Positions 7,278 to 14,614 are shown, counted from the first letter of the stretch. The stretch is 18,673 bases of DNA from an uncultured Helicobacteraceae bacterium (GCA_937973585.1 CALJKN010000094.1:1-18673); one strand, 5' to 3'. Program-made: numbers and translations. Notes: a model not told the origin generated them from the sequence alone.

Positions 7278-8492
7278 ATGGCGATTGATAAAAATAAAAG
7301 TTGGATAGACGCTAGGTTAAACACAACTGCTCTAACCAAAGTAATGATGACGGAGTATTGGATTCCGAAAAATATTAACTTCCTTTGGAGCTTCGGCGTA
7401 GTTTTGGCTACACTGTTTACCCTTTTGGTTGTTACCGGTATGTTCTTGCTTATGTACTACAAGCCTGACACAGCTTTGGCTTTTGATAGCGTTAACAAGA
7501 CAATTATGCAAGAGGTGGCCTACGGTTGGTTTATTAGACATGTGCATGCAGTTGCGGCATCGGTCGTATTCCTTGTTATTTATATCCATATGTTTGTAGC
7601 TATATATTACGGCTCTTACAAAGGCGGCAGAGAGATGATCTGGATCAGCGGGATGCTCCTTTTTGTTACTTTTTCTGCAGAAGGATTTTCCGGCTATATG
7701 CTCCCATGGGGTCAAATGAGCTACTGGGCGGCACAAGTTATTACAAATCTGTTCGGCGGTATTCCGTTTATAGGTAAAGAACTCGTTGTTTGGATTAGAG
7801 GTAACTACGTTGTTGCCGACGCAACTCTAACAAGATTTTTTGCACTTCACGTCCTAATCCTACCACTTGTAATTATGGGGATTATCGGTCTTCATATGTA
7901 TTCACTTAGGATTCCTCACGTTAACAACCAAGAGGGTGAAGAGATAGACTTTGAAGCTGAAGCGGCAAAGTTTCAGGCAGGAGACAAAAAAGGTTCAAAA
8001 GTTATGCCTTTCTGGCCTACGTTCTTGGCTGAAGACTTTTTTGTTCTATCAGGCTTTATGATTTTCTTCTTTTATCTAGTGTTCTATCACTTTAACTTTG
8101 CGATGGATCCGATCAACTTTATGCCTGCGGATAGCATGAAGACACCGCCTCATATCTACCCTGAGTGGTATTTCCTATGGTCTTACGAGGTTCTTAGGGG
8201 TATTTTCTTTAGCGCCGATTTAGGTCTTATAGCTTTCGGTATTGCTAACGTTATATTTTTTGTATTACCTTGGTTGGATAGAGACCCAAGCGTTAAGCCT
8301 GCACACAAAAGACCTCTGTTTAGAGTTTGGTTCTGGCTTTTGATAGTTGTTATGATAGGTCTTACCGTTTACGGTAAACTCCCTCCAACAGGTATCAATG
8401 CATGGATCGGATTTGTATTCTCAATCTCTTTCCTTGCCCTTCTTTTGGTAGTTCTACCGCTAATTTCAGCTATAGAAAGAAAGAGAGGTTAA
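7278..8492 (+). CDS. petB: Cytochrome bc1 complex cytochrome b subunit (PetB)
   Basis: PetB is the membrane core of the bc1 complex. It binds two b haems and forms both quinone sites. The 404 residues form one full-length cytochrome b, not split as b6 plus subunit IV. Haem ligands are His90/His104 (RHVHAVAASVVFLVIYIH, 13 residues between) and His191/His206 (14 residues between). The quinol-oxidation motif PEWY is at 295-298, within YPEWYFLWSYEVLRG. A hydrophilic, acidic then lysine-rich loop (about 215-245) separates the N- and C-terminal halves. AGGGAGGAG at 7264-7272 directly follows the petA stop and precedes the ATG at 7278. petC begins two bases after the stop codon. Confidence 0.97.
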   Translation: MAIDKNKSWIDARLNTTALTKVMMTEYWIPKNINFLWSFGVVLATLFTLLVVTGMFLLMYYKPDTALAFDSVNKTIMQEVAYGWFIRHVHAVAASVVFLVIYIHMFVAIYYGSYKGGREMIWISGMLLFVTFSAEGFSGYMLPWGQMSYWAAQVITNLFGGIPFIGKELVVWIRGNYVVADATLTRFFALHVLILPLVIMGIIGLHMYSLRIPHVNNQEGEEIDFEAEAAKFQAGDKKGSKVMPFWPTFLAEDFFVLSGFMIFFFYLVFYHFNFAMDPINFMPADSMKTPPHIYPEWYFLWSYEVLRGIFFSADLGLIAFGIANVIFFVLPWLDRDPSVKPAHKRPLFRVWFWLLIVVMIGLTVYGKLPPTGINAWIGFVFSISFLALLLVVLPLISAIERKRG

Positions 8493-8493
8493 T

Positions 8494-9330
8494 ATGAAAG
8501 ATTTGAAAATACTAGCCATTATAGTCGCCGTTGTAGGCGCAATGTATTGGGGTGTTGAGCCTTATGCGCACCACGTCATGCACCCTGAAGTTACCCCGCC
8601 TGATTTTGCATTCAAAGATTTGCCTGCAAAAGCTTCCGGCGGTGATGCTGTAAAGGGTAAAGAGCTTGTTGCGGCTCAATGCATCTCTTGTCACTCTGTA
8701 AACAAAGAGGGGCTAAAGCTTGCTATGAGCGAAATGGATGCGGCCAACACATACGGTGTCGTTCCGCCTGACTTGTCAAATGTTGCGACCATTTACGACC
8801 ATAACTACCTAGCAGGGTTCATCCAAAATCCTGAGGCGGCGGCAAAAGCCAAACCGGGTAAATATGCAATGCCAAATCTCGGTATCAATGCTGAAGATGC
8901 TAGCCACATAGTAGCCTACCTATCGTCTATTGCTTCAAAAGAGCTAACCGATAAACAAGTTACCGAGGAGGCATGCGTCAGATGTCACTCTGTAAGCTAT
9001 GCAGGAATCAAAAGAGTTGGCACCGATGCAAGAATAAAAGAGTATATGGGTTCAGTTCCACCAGACTTATCTCAGATGATTAAATCAAAAGGTGGACATT
9101 ATCTTGAAGGGTTCATAAACGATCCTCAAAAACTGCTTCACGGTACCGCAATGCCAAGAGTAGGTCTAAACAAAGAGTCTCAAGAGAAAGTAGTGAAATA
9201 TCTTGAAAAAGTCGGCGATCCTAAAAAAGACGAGAGAAACTCTCTGGGTATCTGGATACTTGTGTATTTTGGAGTCCTAACTGTTCTAACGTATCTATGG
9301 AAAGTCTCAAAATTCAAAGAAGTTCACTAA
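8494..9330 (+). CDS. petC: Cytochrome bc1 complex two-haem cytochrome c subunit (PetC)
   Basis: PetC takes electrons from the Rieske protein on the periplasmic side and passes them to soluble cytochrome c or an oxidase. The 278 residues hold two similar cytochrome c domains: CISCH at 63-67 and CVRCH at 161-165, each followed by a probable axial Met (AMPNLGIN, Met126; AMPRVGLN, Met220). Both repeats share VPPDLS and a GFI-N-P segment, which points to internal duplication. An N-terminal hydrophobic segment (about 4-20) and a C-terminal helix (about 251-270) anchor it at both ends. It is unlike the single-haem cytochrome c1 of mitochondria and matches the diheme PetC known in Campylobacterota. 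It starts one base after the petB stop, with AGAGAGG upstream. Confidence 0.94.
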   Translation: MKDLKILAIIVAVVGAMYWGVEPYAHHVMHPEVTPPDFAFKDLPAKASGGDAVKGKELVAAQCISCHSVNKEGLKLAMSEMDAANTYGVVPPDLSNVATIYDHNYLAGFIQNPEAAAKAKPGKYAMPNLGINAEDASHIVAYLSSIASKELTDKQVTEEACVRCHSVSYAGIKRVGTDARIKEYMGSVPPDLSQMIKSKGGHYLEGFINDPQKLLHGTAMPRVGLNKESQEKVVKYLEKVGDPKKDERNSLGIWILVYFGVLTVLTYLWKVSKFKEVH

Positions 9331-9342
9331 AAGGATTCCAAT

Positions 9343-9750
9343 ATGTTTAAAAAAATCGTACTAATTTCTGCGGCGGCTCTTTTGCCGTCGATCCTTTTTG
9401 CTGAAGATAAAGCAGCTTTGATGAAAGATATGAAAGCACAGGAGGAGGCTATGGCCTCCATCCAAAAAGGTCTTTTGTATGGCTCAAAAGAGGGCGTAGC
9501 CGAGGGTATTAAGGCTTTAAAGGCGGCAAACAAAGTAGCTGCTCTCAAAGACGGTCTTGTAAACTACCTCCCTGCCGAGAAAAAAGCTTTGCATAAAACG
9601 GCATTAAAAGAGGGTGAGCTAGTAAATAAAAATGCAGATGAAATGCTAAAAAAACTTGAAAAAGGTAACTATAGCGAGGCTTTTGCTTCATACGGCAAAA
9701 TACTAAACTCTTGCAACACCTGTCACCTGATTATAAGAAACTGGAAGTAA
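9343..9750 (+). CDS. Small periplasmic cytochrome c'/c556-like protein
   Basis: This 135-residue protein has a signal peptide (MFKKIVLISAAALLPSILFA, likely cut before Glu21) and a helical, lysine-rich body. A single haem site, CNTCH (124-128), sits close to the C-terminus as CNTCHLIIR. The C-terminal CxxCHxxxR layout is the mark of class II cytochromes (c', c556), which are four-helix bundles. Mets at 27, 30 and 37 in the first helix leave open whether the haem has a Met sixth ligand (c556-like) or an open site (c'-like). It follows petC by 12 bp with AAGGA at 9331-9335 and ends before the operon terminator, so it is cotranscribed with bc1. An electron-carrier or accessory role is an inference; binding of a gas such as NO is another possibility. 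Confidence 0.85.
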   Translation: MFKKIVLISAAALLPSILFAEDKAALMKDMKAQEEAMASIQKGLLYGSKEGVAEGIKALKAANKVAALKDGLVNYLPAEKKALHKTALKEGELVNKNADEMLKKLEKGNYSEAFASYGKILNSCNTCHLIIRNWK

Positions 9751-9764
9751 TTTTGGTTTGAATT

Positions 9765-9800
9765 TCCCGCCGAAGATTTTGGCGGGAGGTTTTATTTTTT
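9765..9800 (+). terminator. Rho-independent terminator of the petABC operon
   Basis: TCCCGCC (9765-9771) pairs with GGCGGGA (9781-9787) around a 9-nt loop, followed by the T-rich GGTTTTATTTTTT (9788-9800). It stands between two converging operons, and its T-tract covers the accA stop codon at 9792-9794. On the minus strand the stem follows accA too, but the T-tract on that side is poor. Confidence 0.85.
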
Positions 9801-10733
9801 CTCTTCAAATCTACCTAAAGACATAAGCTTCTCATATCTTTTAGATAGCCTTTCTTCTTCACTCATCGTATTAAACTCCGATATAGAATCTAAAAAGTAG
9901 GTTTTTATCGCCTTTGCCGCACCCTCTTTGTCTCTATGTGCGCCTATTATAGGTTCATCTACGATGTCGTCAATAAGATTTAAAGAGGCAAGATCGCTCG
10001 GTGTTATTTTTAGGGCACTTGTAGCCGTCTCAACCTTTGCCGGATCGCTCCAAAGTATTGCCGCACAACCCTCCGGCGAAATAACACTAAATACACTATA
10101 TCTCATCATTGCTAAGCGATCGGCAACACCGATAGCCAAGGCACCGCCGCTCCCACCTTCGCCGATAACAACAGAAACGGTAGGGGTTTTAAGTTGGCTA
10201 AGCTCAAGGAGATTTCTGGCGATAGCCTCTGATTGACCTCTCTCTTCTGCTCCTAGGCCTGGATAAGCCCCCGGAGTGTCTATAAGCATTAGTACCGGAA
10301 GATTAAACTTTTCAGCCATTTTTGCTGCACGGAGAGCTTTTCTGTACCCTTCTGGATGTGGCATACCGAAGTTTCTGAGGATTTTGTTTTTTGTTCCTCT
10401 CCCTTTTTCTTCACCGATAACGACACATTTTATCTCACCGATTTTGCCGATAAAGCATACAATAGATGGGTCATCCCTAAAGTGTCTATCGCCGTGTATC
10501 TCGTAGTGGTCGGTCATTATCAGGTTTATGTAGTCCAAGGCGTAAGGTCTGTCTTGATGGCGAGCAAGTTGTAGTTTTTGGTAGTCTGTAAGGTTTTTAT
10601 AGGTTTTTACAACCTCTTTTTCAAGCTCTTTTTCGAGTATCTCAACCGCATGAAGGTCTTTTCTGACCTTCCCCAGTTCTATTTCCTCTTGTAGCTGTTG
10701 TATTTTCTTTTCAAAATCAAGAAAAAAAGCCAC
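9792..10733 (-). CDS. accA: Acetyl-CoA carboxylase carboxyltransferase subunit alpha (AccA)
   Basis: AccA pairs with AccD to transfer carboxyl from biotin carrier protein to acetyl-CoA, giving malonyl-CoA, the first committed step of fatty-acid synthesis. The 313 residues have the helical N-terminal part (1-60), EIHGDRHFRDDP near 78-89, GRGTKNKILRNFGMPHPEGY (111-130), IDTPGAYPGLGAEERGQSEA (151-170) and the oxyanion Gly loop GEGGSGGALAIG (191-202). The start codon is GTG at 10733-10731. An ATG two bases upstream (TAATGTG) is in another frame, while the GTG gives MAFFLDFEKK, which resembles the N-terminus of Campylobacter AccA. It starts one base after the fabF TAA with AAGG upstream, so translational coupling is likely. 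accD is not in view. Confidence 0.95.
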   Translation of the reverse strand: MAFFLDFEKKIQQLQEEIELGKVRKDLHAVEILEKELEKEVVKTYKNLTDYQKLQLARHQDRPYALDYINLIMTDHYEIHGDRHFRDDPSIVCFIGKIGEIKCVVIGEEKGRGTKNKILRNFGMPHPEGYRKALRAAKMAEKFNLPVLMLIDTPGAYPGLGAEERGQSEAIARNLLELSQLKTPTVSVVIGEGGSGGALAIGVADRLAMMRYSVFSVISPEGCAAILWSDPAKVETATSALKITPSDLASLNLIDDIVDEPIIGAHRDKEGAAKAIKTYFLDSISEFNTMSEEERLSKRYEKLMSLGRFEEKK

Positions 10734-10734
10734 A

Positions 10735-11967
10735 TTACACCTTTTTAAATATTACGACACCGTTTGTGCCACCGAAACCAAATGAGTTACTCATGGCAAC
10801 CTCTATATTGGCTTCTCTTGCATTATTCGGTATATAGTCAAGGTCGCAATCATCATCCGGAGTCGTGTAGTTGATTGTGGCCGGCAATACACCTTTTTGC
10901 ATCGCCATTAGCGTAAGCGCAGCCTCTATGCTGCCGGCTGCTCCTAGGCAATGTCCGGTTGCCCCTTTTGTAGAACTTACTAGCGGGCAGTTGTGTTTTC
11001 CACCGAACAGCTCTTTAAGTGCGGCAGTTTCGTTTTTATCGTTTGCCGGAGTTGATGTTCCGTGCGCATTTACATAGTCTATTTTGAAATCACCTATTCT
11101 GGTTTTTGCAAAATTTACGGCAGCCCTCATCGCTCTTAGCGGGCCATCCATGCTAGGTGAGGTAATATGATTAGCATCGCCGCTCTCGCCAAATCCGATC
11201 AACTCCCCGTATATTTTTGCCCCTCTTTTTTTGGCGGCCTCATACTCTTCCAAAATAAGCGTTGCGCCGCCCTCTCCCATTACAAATCCGTCCCTATCTT
11301 TATCGAAAGGTCTGGATGAGTGCTGTGGATCATCATTTCTGGTCGAGAGAGCTTTCATGGAGGCAAATCCGGCTATCCCTATCGAACTAATTGCAGATTC
11401 GGCACCTACTACCAACATTGCGTCCGCTTGACCTAGCATGATACATTTTGCCCCTTCGCTGATCGCATGAGTCCCTGCGGCACATGCGGTCACGGCACAT
11501 AAATTAGGCCCTTTGAGTCCTAGCTCAATACTCACTATTCCACCCAGTAGGTTTGCAAGCGCAGATGGGATAAAAAACGGAGATACCCTTCTGTGTCCTT
11601 GTTCTCTCAGTATGATAGAGTTTTTCTCTATTGCCGGAAGTCCACCGATGCCGCTAGCCGCAGATACGCCGAACCTCTCCATATTGATCGAGTCAGAAGT
11701 GAGTCCCGCATCACCGAATGCTTCAACGGCACTTTGTAGCCCAAGCTGTATAAACCTATCGGATTTTTTTACCTCTTTGGCATCCATAACAACGGTTGGA
11801 TCAAATCCCTTGACCTCTCCGGCGATTTGAACCGGAAAGTTTTCCGGATCGAATAATGAAATCCTTTCGATGCCACACTTTCCGTTTAGTATAGCCTCAA
11901 AAGAACTTTTGGCGTCTAGCCCTAGCGCTGATACAATTCCGATGCCCGTTACGACAACTCTTTTCAA
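10735..11967 (-). CDS. fabF: Beta-ketoacyl-[acyl-carrier-protein] synthase II (FabF)
   Basis: FabF condenses malonyl-ACP with acyl-ACP to extend the fatty-acid chain. The 410 residues are full length. The catalytic triad is readable: Cys162 in VTACAAGTH, His302 in NAHGTSTPAND and His339 in SSTKGATGHCLGAAG, with Lys334 alongside. The C-terminal SNSFGFGGTN loop is present. The start is TTG at 11967-11965, with GGAG about 9-12 bases upstream; it gives MKRVVVTGIG, the normal FabF N-terminus, and no ATG is available in frame before it. It lies downstream of a terminator that follows acpP, and ends one base before accA. FabF is preferred over FabB by family resemblance and by position next to acpP. 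Confidence 0.95.
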   Translation of the reverse strand: MKRVVVTGIGIVSALGLDAKSSFEAILNGKCGIERISLFDPENFPVQIAGEVKGFDPTVVMDAKEVKKSDRFIQLGLQSAVEAFGDAGLTSDSINMERFGVSAASGIGGLPAIEKNSIILREQGHRRVSPFFIPSALANLLGGIVSIELGLKGPNLCAVTACAAGTHAISEGAKCIMLGQADAMLVVGAESAISSIGIAGFASMKALSTRNDDPQHSSRPFDKDRDGFVMGEGGATLILEEYEAAKKRGAKIYGELIGFGESGDANHITSPSMDGPLRAMRAAVNFAKTRIGDFKIDYVNAHGTSTPANDKNETAALKELFGGKHNCPLVSSTKGATGHCLGAAGSIEAALTLMAMQKGVLPATINYTTPDDDCDLDYIPNNAREANIEVAMSNSFGFGGTNGVVIFKKV

Positions 11968-11993
11968 GGTCTTTCTCCGAAGGATTGAAGTAA

Positions 11994-11999
11994 AATATA
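11994..11999 (-). promoter_or_regulatory. Possible -10 box for fabF-accA
   Basis: On the minus strand TATATT lies in the T-rich tail of the acpP terminator, 26 bases before the fabF TTG. It would let fabF-accA be transcribed independently of readthrough. The evidence is a single hexamer in AT-rich sequence, so it is weak. Confidence 0.25.
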
Positions 12000-12000
12000 A

Positions 12001-12029
12001 AAGAAAAAAACTCCGAGAGATTCGGAGTT
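12001..12029 (-). terminator. Rho-independent terminator between acpP and fabF
   Basis: On the minus strand AACTCCGA (12029-12022) and TCGGAGTT (12016-12009) form an 8-bp perfect stem with a 5-nt loop, followed by TTTTTTTCTTTT. It begins six bases after the acpP stop. It should release most acpP transcripts and leave some readthrough into fabF. Confidence 0.88.
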
Positions 12030-12035
12030 AAAAAT

Positions 12036-12269
12036 TTATTTTTTGATGCTCTCGATGAAATCTACGGCATTTTGTACCGTTTGGATTTTTTCTGCCTGAT
12101 CGTCAGGTATTTCTACGTCGAATTTTTCTTCTAAAGCCATAACAAGCTCAACTACGTCAAGACTGTCGGCACCTAGATCTTCAACAAATTTAGACTCAGG
12201 TTTCACCTCGTCTGCGGATACGTTTAGTTGTTCAACTACAACCGCTTTTACATCATCAAAAACTGCCAT
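12036..12269 (-). CDS. acpP: Acyl carrier protein (AcpP)
   Basis: AcpP carries growing acyl chains on a 4'-phosphopantetheine arm in type II fatty-acid synthesis. It is a 77-residue acidic protein with the attachment serine at Ser36 in GADSLDVVELVMALEEKF, the position known in the family. The start chosen is ATG at 12269-12267, giving MAVFDDVKAVVVEQL as in Campylobacter AcpP, with GAGGAG just upstream. A longer frame from a TTG at 12293 would run through this ribosome site and is not credible. It has its own TATAAT box and its own terminator, so it probably forms an abundant single-gene transcript, consistent with ACP's high copy need. Confidence 0.97.
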   Translation of the reverse strand: MAVFDDVKAVVVEQLNVSADEVKPESKFVEDLGADSLDVVELVMALEEKFDVEIPDDQAEKIQTVQNAVDFIESIKK

Positions 12270-12301
12270 AAATATCTCCTCGAGGAATTTCAATACGATA
12301 G

Positions 12302-12307
12302 ATTATA
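12302..12307 (-). promoter_or_regulatory. Promoter of acpP (TATAAT)
   Basis: On the minus strand TTTAGATATAATCTATC contains a perfect TATAAT, 32 bases before the acpP ATG and inside the fabG-acpP gap. The upstream sequence is T-rich but lacks a good -35. The leader would be about 25 nt and contains the palindrome TCCTCGAGGA overlapping the Shine-Dalgarno. Confidence 0.6.
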
Positions 12308-12341
12308 TCTAAAGCTAAGTTAAAACGGTTAAAAATTGTCA

Positions 12342-13085
12342 TTACATTAACATTCCGCCGTTTACTTTTAGCGTTTCCCCTGTTATATATGATGCTTCAT
12401 CCGATAGCAAAAATGCTACGGCACTAGCAACTTCAGACGGTTTACCGAATCTTTTTAACGGAATTCTAGCTAGATTAAACTCTTTTATCTCCTCTTTGAG
12501 CTCTTTTGTCATGTCTGTCTCAATAAACCCCGGTGTGATGCAGTTATACCTGATAGCTCTAGCCGCACCCTCGAACGCAAAGCTCTTTGTCATTGTGATC
12601 ATGCCGCCTTTACTGGCCGAATAGTTAGTTTGTCCGGCATTTCCGGTTTCACCTATTATCGAGGATATATTTACGACGCTTCCGAATCTGTTTTTGCTCA
12701 TAGCTTTTAGGGCTTCCCTGCAACCGATAAAAGCGGATGTTAGATTTGCTTTTATGACAGAATCAAAATCTTCCGCCTTCATCCTGATTGAGAGTTTATC
12801 GTTTGTAATTCCGGCATTGTTTACCAGATAATCAAGGCTGCCGTCGCTATCTAGGATGAGTTTTACCCCGTTTACGAAAGCCTCTTCGTCGCTTGCATCA
12901 AAACCTATAACGGCTGCTTTCCCGCCGTTTTCTTCGATTTCCTCTTTTAGCTTGTCGGCTTCTGAGGCACTACTACGATAGTTTATCCATACTTTTAACC
13001 CCTCTTTTGCAAGGTATCTCGCAATCTCCGAGCCTATCCCTCTGCTGGCTCCGGTTATTAATACATTTTTGCCTGTAAATGTCAT
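12342..13085 (-). CDS. fabG: 3-oxoacyl-[acyl-carrier-protein] reductase (FabG)
   Basis: FabG reduces beta-ketoacyl-ACP to beta-hydroxyacyl-ACP with NADPH in fatty-acid elongation. It is a 247-residue short-chain dehydrogenase. The nucleotide-binding TGASRGIGSE is at 11-20, NNAG at 89-92, and the catalytic tetrad is Asn114, Ser142, Tyr155 and Lys159 (NYSASKGG). The C-terminal YITGETLKVNGGMLM is typical of FabG. The ATG at 13085 follows the gpmI TAA by two bases, and its AAGGA ribosome site (13091-13095) lies within the last codons of gpmI, so the two are translationally coupled. FabG rather than another SDR is supported by the acpP-fabF-accA neighbours. Confidence 0.95.
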   Translation of the reverse strand: MTFTGKNVLITGASRGIGSEIARYLAKEGLKVWINYRSSASEADKLKEEIEENGGKAAVIGFDASDEEAFVNGVKLILDSDGSLDYLVNNAGITNDKLSIRMKAEDFDSVIKANLTSAFIGCREALKAMSKNRFGSVVNISSIIGETGNAGQTNYSASKGGMITMTKSFAFEGAARAIRYNCITPGFIETDMTKELKEEIKEFNLARIPLKRFGKPSEVASAVAFLLSDEASYITGETLKVNGGMLM

Positions 13086-13087
13086 TT

Positions 13088-14575
13088 TTATCCTTCTAAT
13101 TCTATTAACGATATGTCCATTTCGGACGGTATTTCAAGACCCATCAAGGTCAAAACGGTAGGGGCGATATTATTTAGCCCGCCCTCTTTGACGGTCTTAA
13201 CCGCCTCATCCATAACAAAGCAGTATACAGAGCCAACGGTATGATTTGTAAGCGTATGCCCTTCATCGTCTCTCATCTCTTCACAATTTCCGTGATCCGA
13301 TGTCAAAACAACAGAATATCCTATCGCTTTTGCTTTTTTAATTATCTCACCAAGACACTCGTCTACGGCCTCAACAGCCCTAACCGCCGCCTCAAATACT
13401 CCGGTGTGACCCACCATATCCCCGTTTGCAAAATTTACTACGACAAAATCATACCCTTCGTTCATTGCGGTCAAAACGGCATCTTTAACCTCGTATGCGC
13501 TCATTTGCGGCTGCTCGTCGTATGTTTTTACTTTCGGACTAGGTATCAAGGCTCTTGATTCGTTTGGATACGGTGTTTCGACTCCACCGTTAAAAAAGAA
13601 TGTTACGTGTGCGTATTTTTCGGTTTCCGCCGTATGAAACTGGGACAATCCGGCTTTTGATATTGTTTCGGCCAACGTATTAGTCGGCTCGTCTTTTTCA
13701 AATAACACGGGATAGCTAAACTCTTTTGAGTACTCAGTCATTGTGACTATATTGATTTTTTTGTAGGCTCTTTCAAAACCGTTAAATGTCGGACTTCCAA
13801 GAGCTGATGTGATCTCTCTGGCTCTGTCGGATCTGAAGTTTGCAAAAATAAAACCATCCCCATCTTTTATCCCGCTAAAACCGTCGAAGGCGACAGCCTC
13901 CAAAAATTCGTCGGTAATACCTTTTTCGTATTGTGAGTCTATATATTCAATAGGCAATAGATTTGTAGTCGCAGAACCTTCGGCTATAGCGGCATACCCT
14001 TTTTCGACCCTCTCCCATCTGTTGTCTCTGTCCATAGTATAAAATCTACCGCTTATTGAGGCCAGCTTTATATCGTTATCGCAGATTGATAAAAGTTTAC
14101 CGATAAACTCTTTTGATGATGTAGGGCTAACGTCTCTGCCGTCTGTTATGGCGTGGAGCCATACTTTTTTTCCGGCATTTTTTGCTATTTTTGCAAGTCC
14201 GATGATATGCGTCAAATGTGAATGAACGCCACCGTCGGAGGCTAGTCCTGCTATGTGGATATCGTTTGAAGAATCAAATAGGGCGCAAAGCTTCTCATTT
14301 TTTGCCAGTGAACCGTCTTCTAGGGAGAGCGATATTTTGACTAAATCCTGATACAAAATCCTACCGCTTCCGATAGTCATATGTCCAACCTCGCTGTTTC
14401 CCATCTGTCCCTCCGGCAAACCTACGCTAAGGCCGTATGTTTTTACCAGAGAATAGGGGACATTTGCAAAAAGATAGTCGTATGTCGGTTTTTTTGCCGC
14501 ATAAAATGCATTAAAATCTTTTTTTTCGGAATGACCTATCCCGTCGGTTATTATTAGTAGTGTTTTTTGTCTCAT
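13088..14575 (-). CDS. gpmI: 2,3-bisphosphoglycerate-independent phosphoglycerate mutase (GpmI)
   Basis: GpmI interconverts 3- and 2-phosphoglycerate in glycolysis and gluconeogenesis, using two metal ions and a phosphoserine intermediate. The 495 residues are slightly short for a family of about 510. Metal site Asp11 is in IITDGIG, the catalytic Ser61 in GQMGNSEVGH, and the second metal cluster residues are in NFANGDMVGHTG (381-392) and TSDHGNCEEM (425-434). The substrate-binding DGRDVSPTS (145-153) and NFRSDRAREIT (246-256) are also present. It is the first gene of the minus-strand cluster and carries a TATAAT upstream. The ribosome site is weak (AAAGG at long spacing). Confidence 0.96.
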   Translation of the reverse strand: MRQKTLLIITDGIGHSEKKDFNAFYAAKKPTYDYLFANVPYSLVKTYGLSVGLPEGQMGNSEVGHMTIGSGRILYQDLVKISLSLEDGSLAKNEKLCALFDSSNDIHIAGLASDGGVHSHLTHIIGLAKIAKNAGKKVWLHAITDGRDVSPTSSKEFIGKLLSICDNDIKLASISGRFYTMDRDNRWERVEKGYAAIAEGSATTNLLPIEYIDSQYEKGITDEFLEAVAFDGFSGIKDGDGFIFANFRSDRAREITSALGSPTFNGFERAYKKINIVTMTEYSKEFSYPVLFEKDEPTNTLAETISKAGLSQFHTAETEKYAHVTFFFNGGVETPYPNESRALIPSPKVKTYDEQPQMSAYEVKDAVLTAMNEGYDFVVVNFANGDMVGHTGVFEAAVRAVEAVDECLGEIIKKAKAIGYSVVLTSDHGNCEEMRDDEGHTLTNHTVGSVYCFVMDEAVKTVKEGGLNNIAPTVLTLMGLEIPSEMDISLIELEG

Positions 14576-14608
14576 TTTTACAAATACCTTTCGGCTTATT
14601 TTTGGGAT

Positions 14609-14614
14609 ATTATA
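14609..14614 (-). promoter_or_regulatory. Promoter of the gpmI-fab cluster (TATAAT)
   Basis: On the minus strand TTGACTATAATATCCC contains TATAAT, 34 bases before the gpmI ATG, in the divergent 141-bp gpmI-mraY region. No -35 at normal spacing stands out. Confidence 0.5.

Noticed and set aside
7332..7736. 134-residue open frame antisense to petB
   Set aside because: It lies wholly within a conserved membrane protein on the other strand, shows no family motif and no ribosome site; it is a shadow of petB codon use.
12270..12293. N-terminal extension of AcpP from a TTG at 12293
   Set aside because: The extension is translated through the GAGGAG ribosome site, and the ATG at 12269 gives the standard AcpP N-terminus and Ser36.
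13241..13558. 105-residue open frame on the plus strand inside gpmI
   Set aside because: Antisense shadow of gpmI, which carries all expected catalytic motifs in the other strand.
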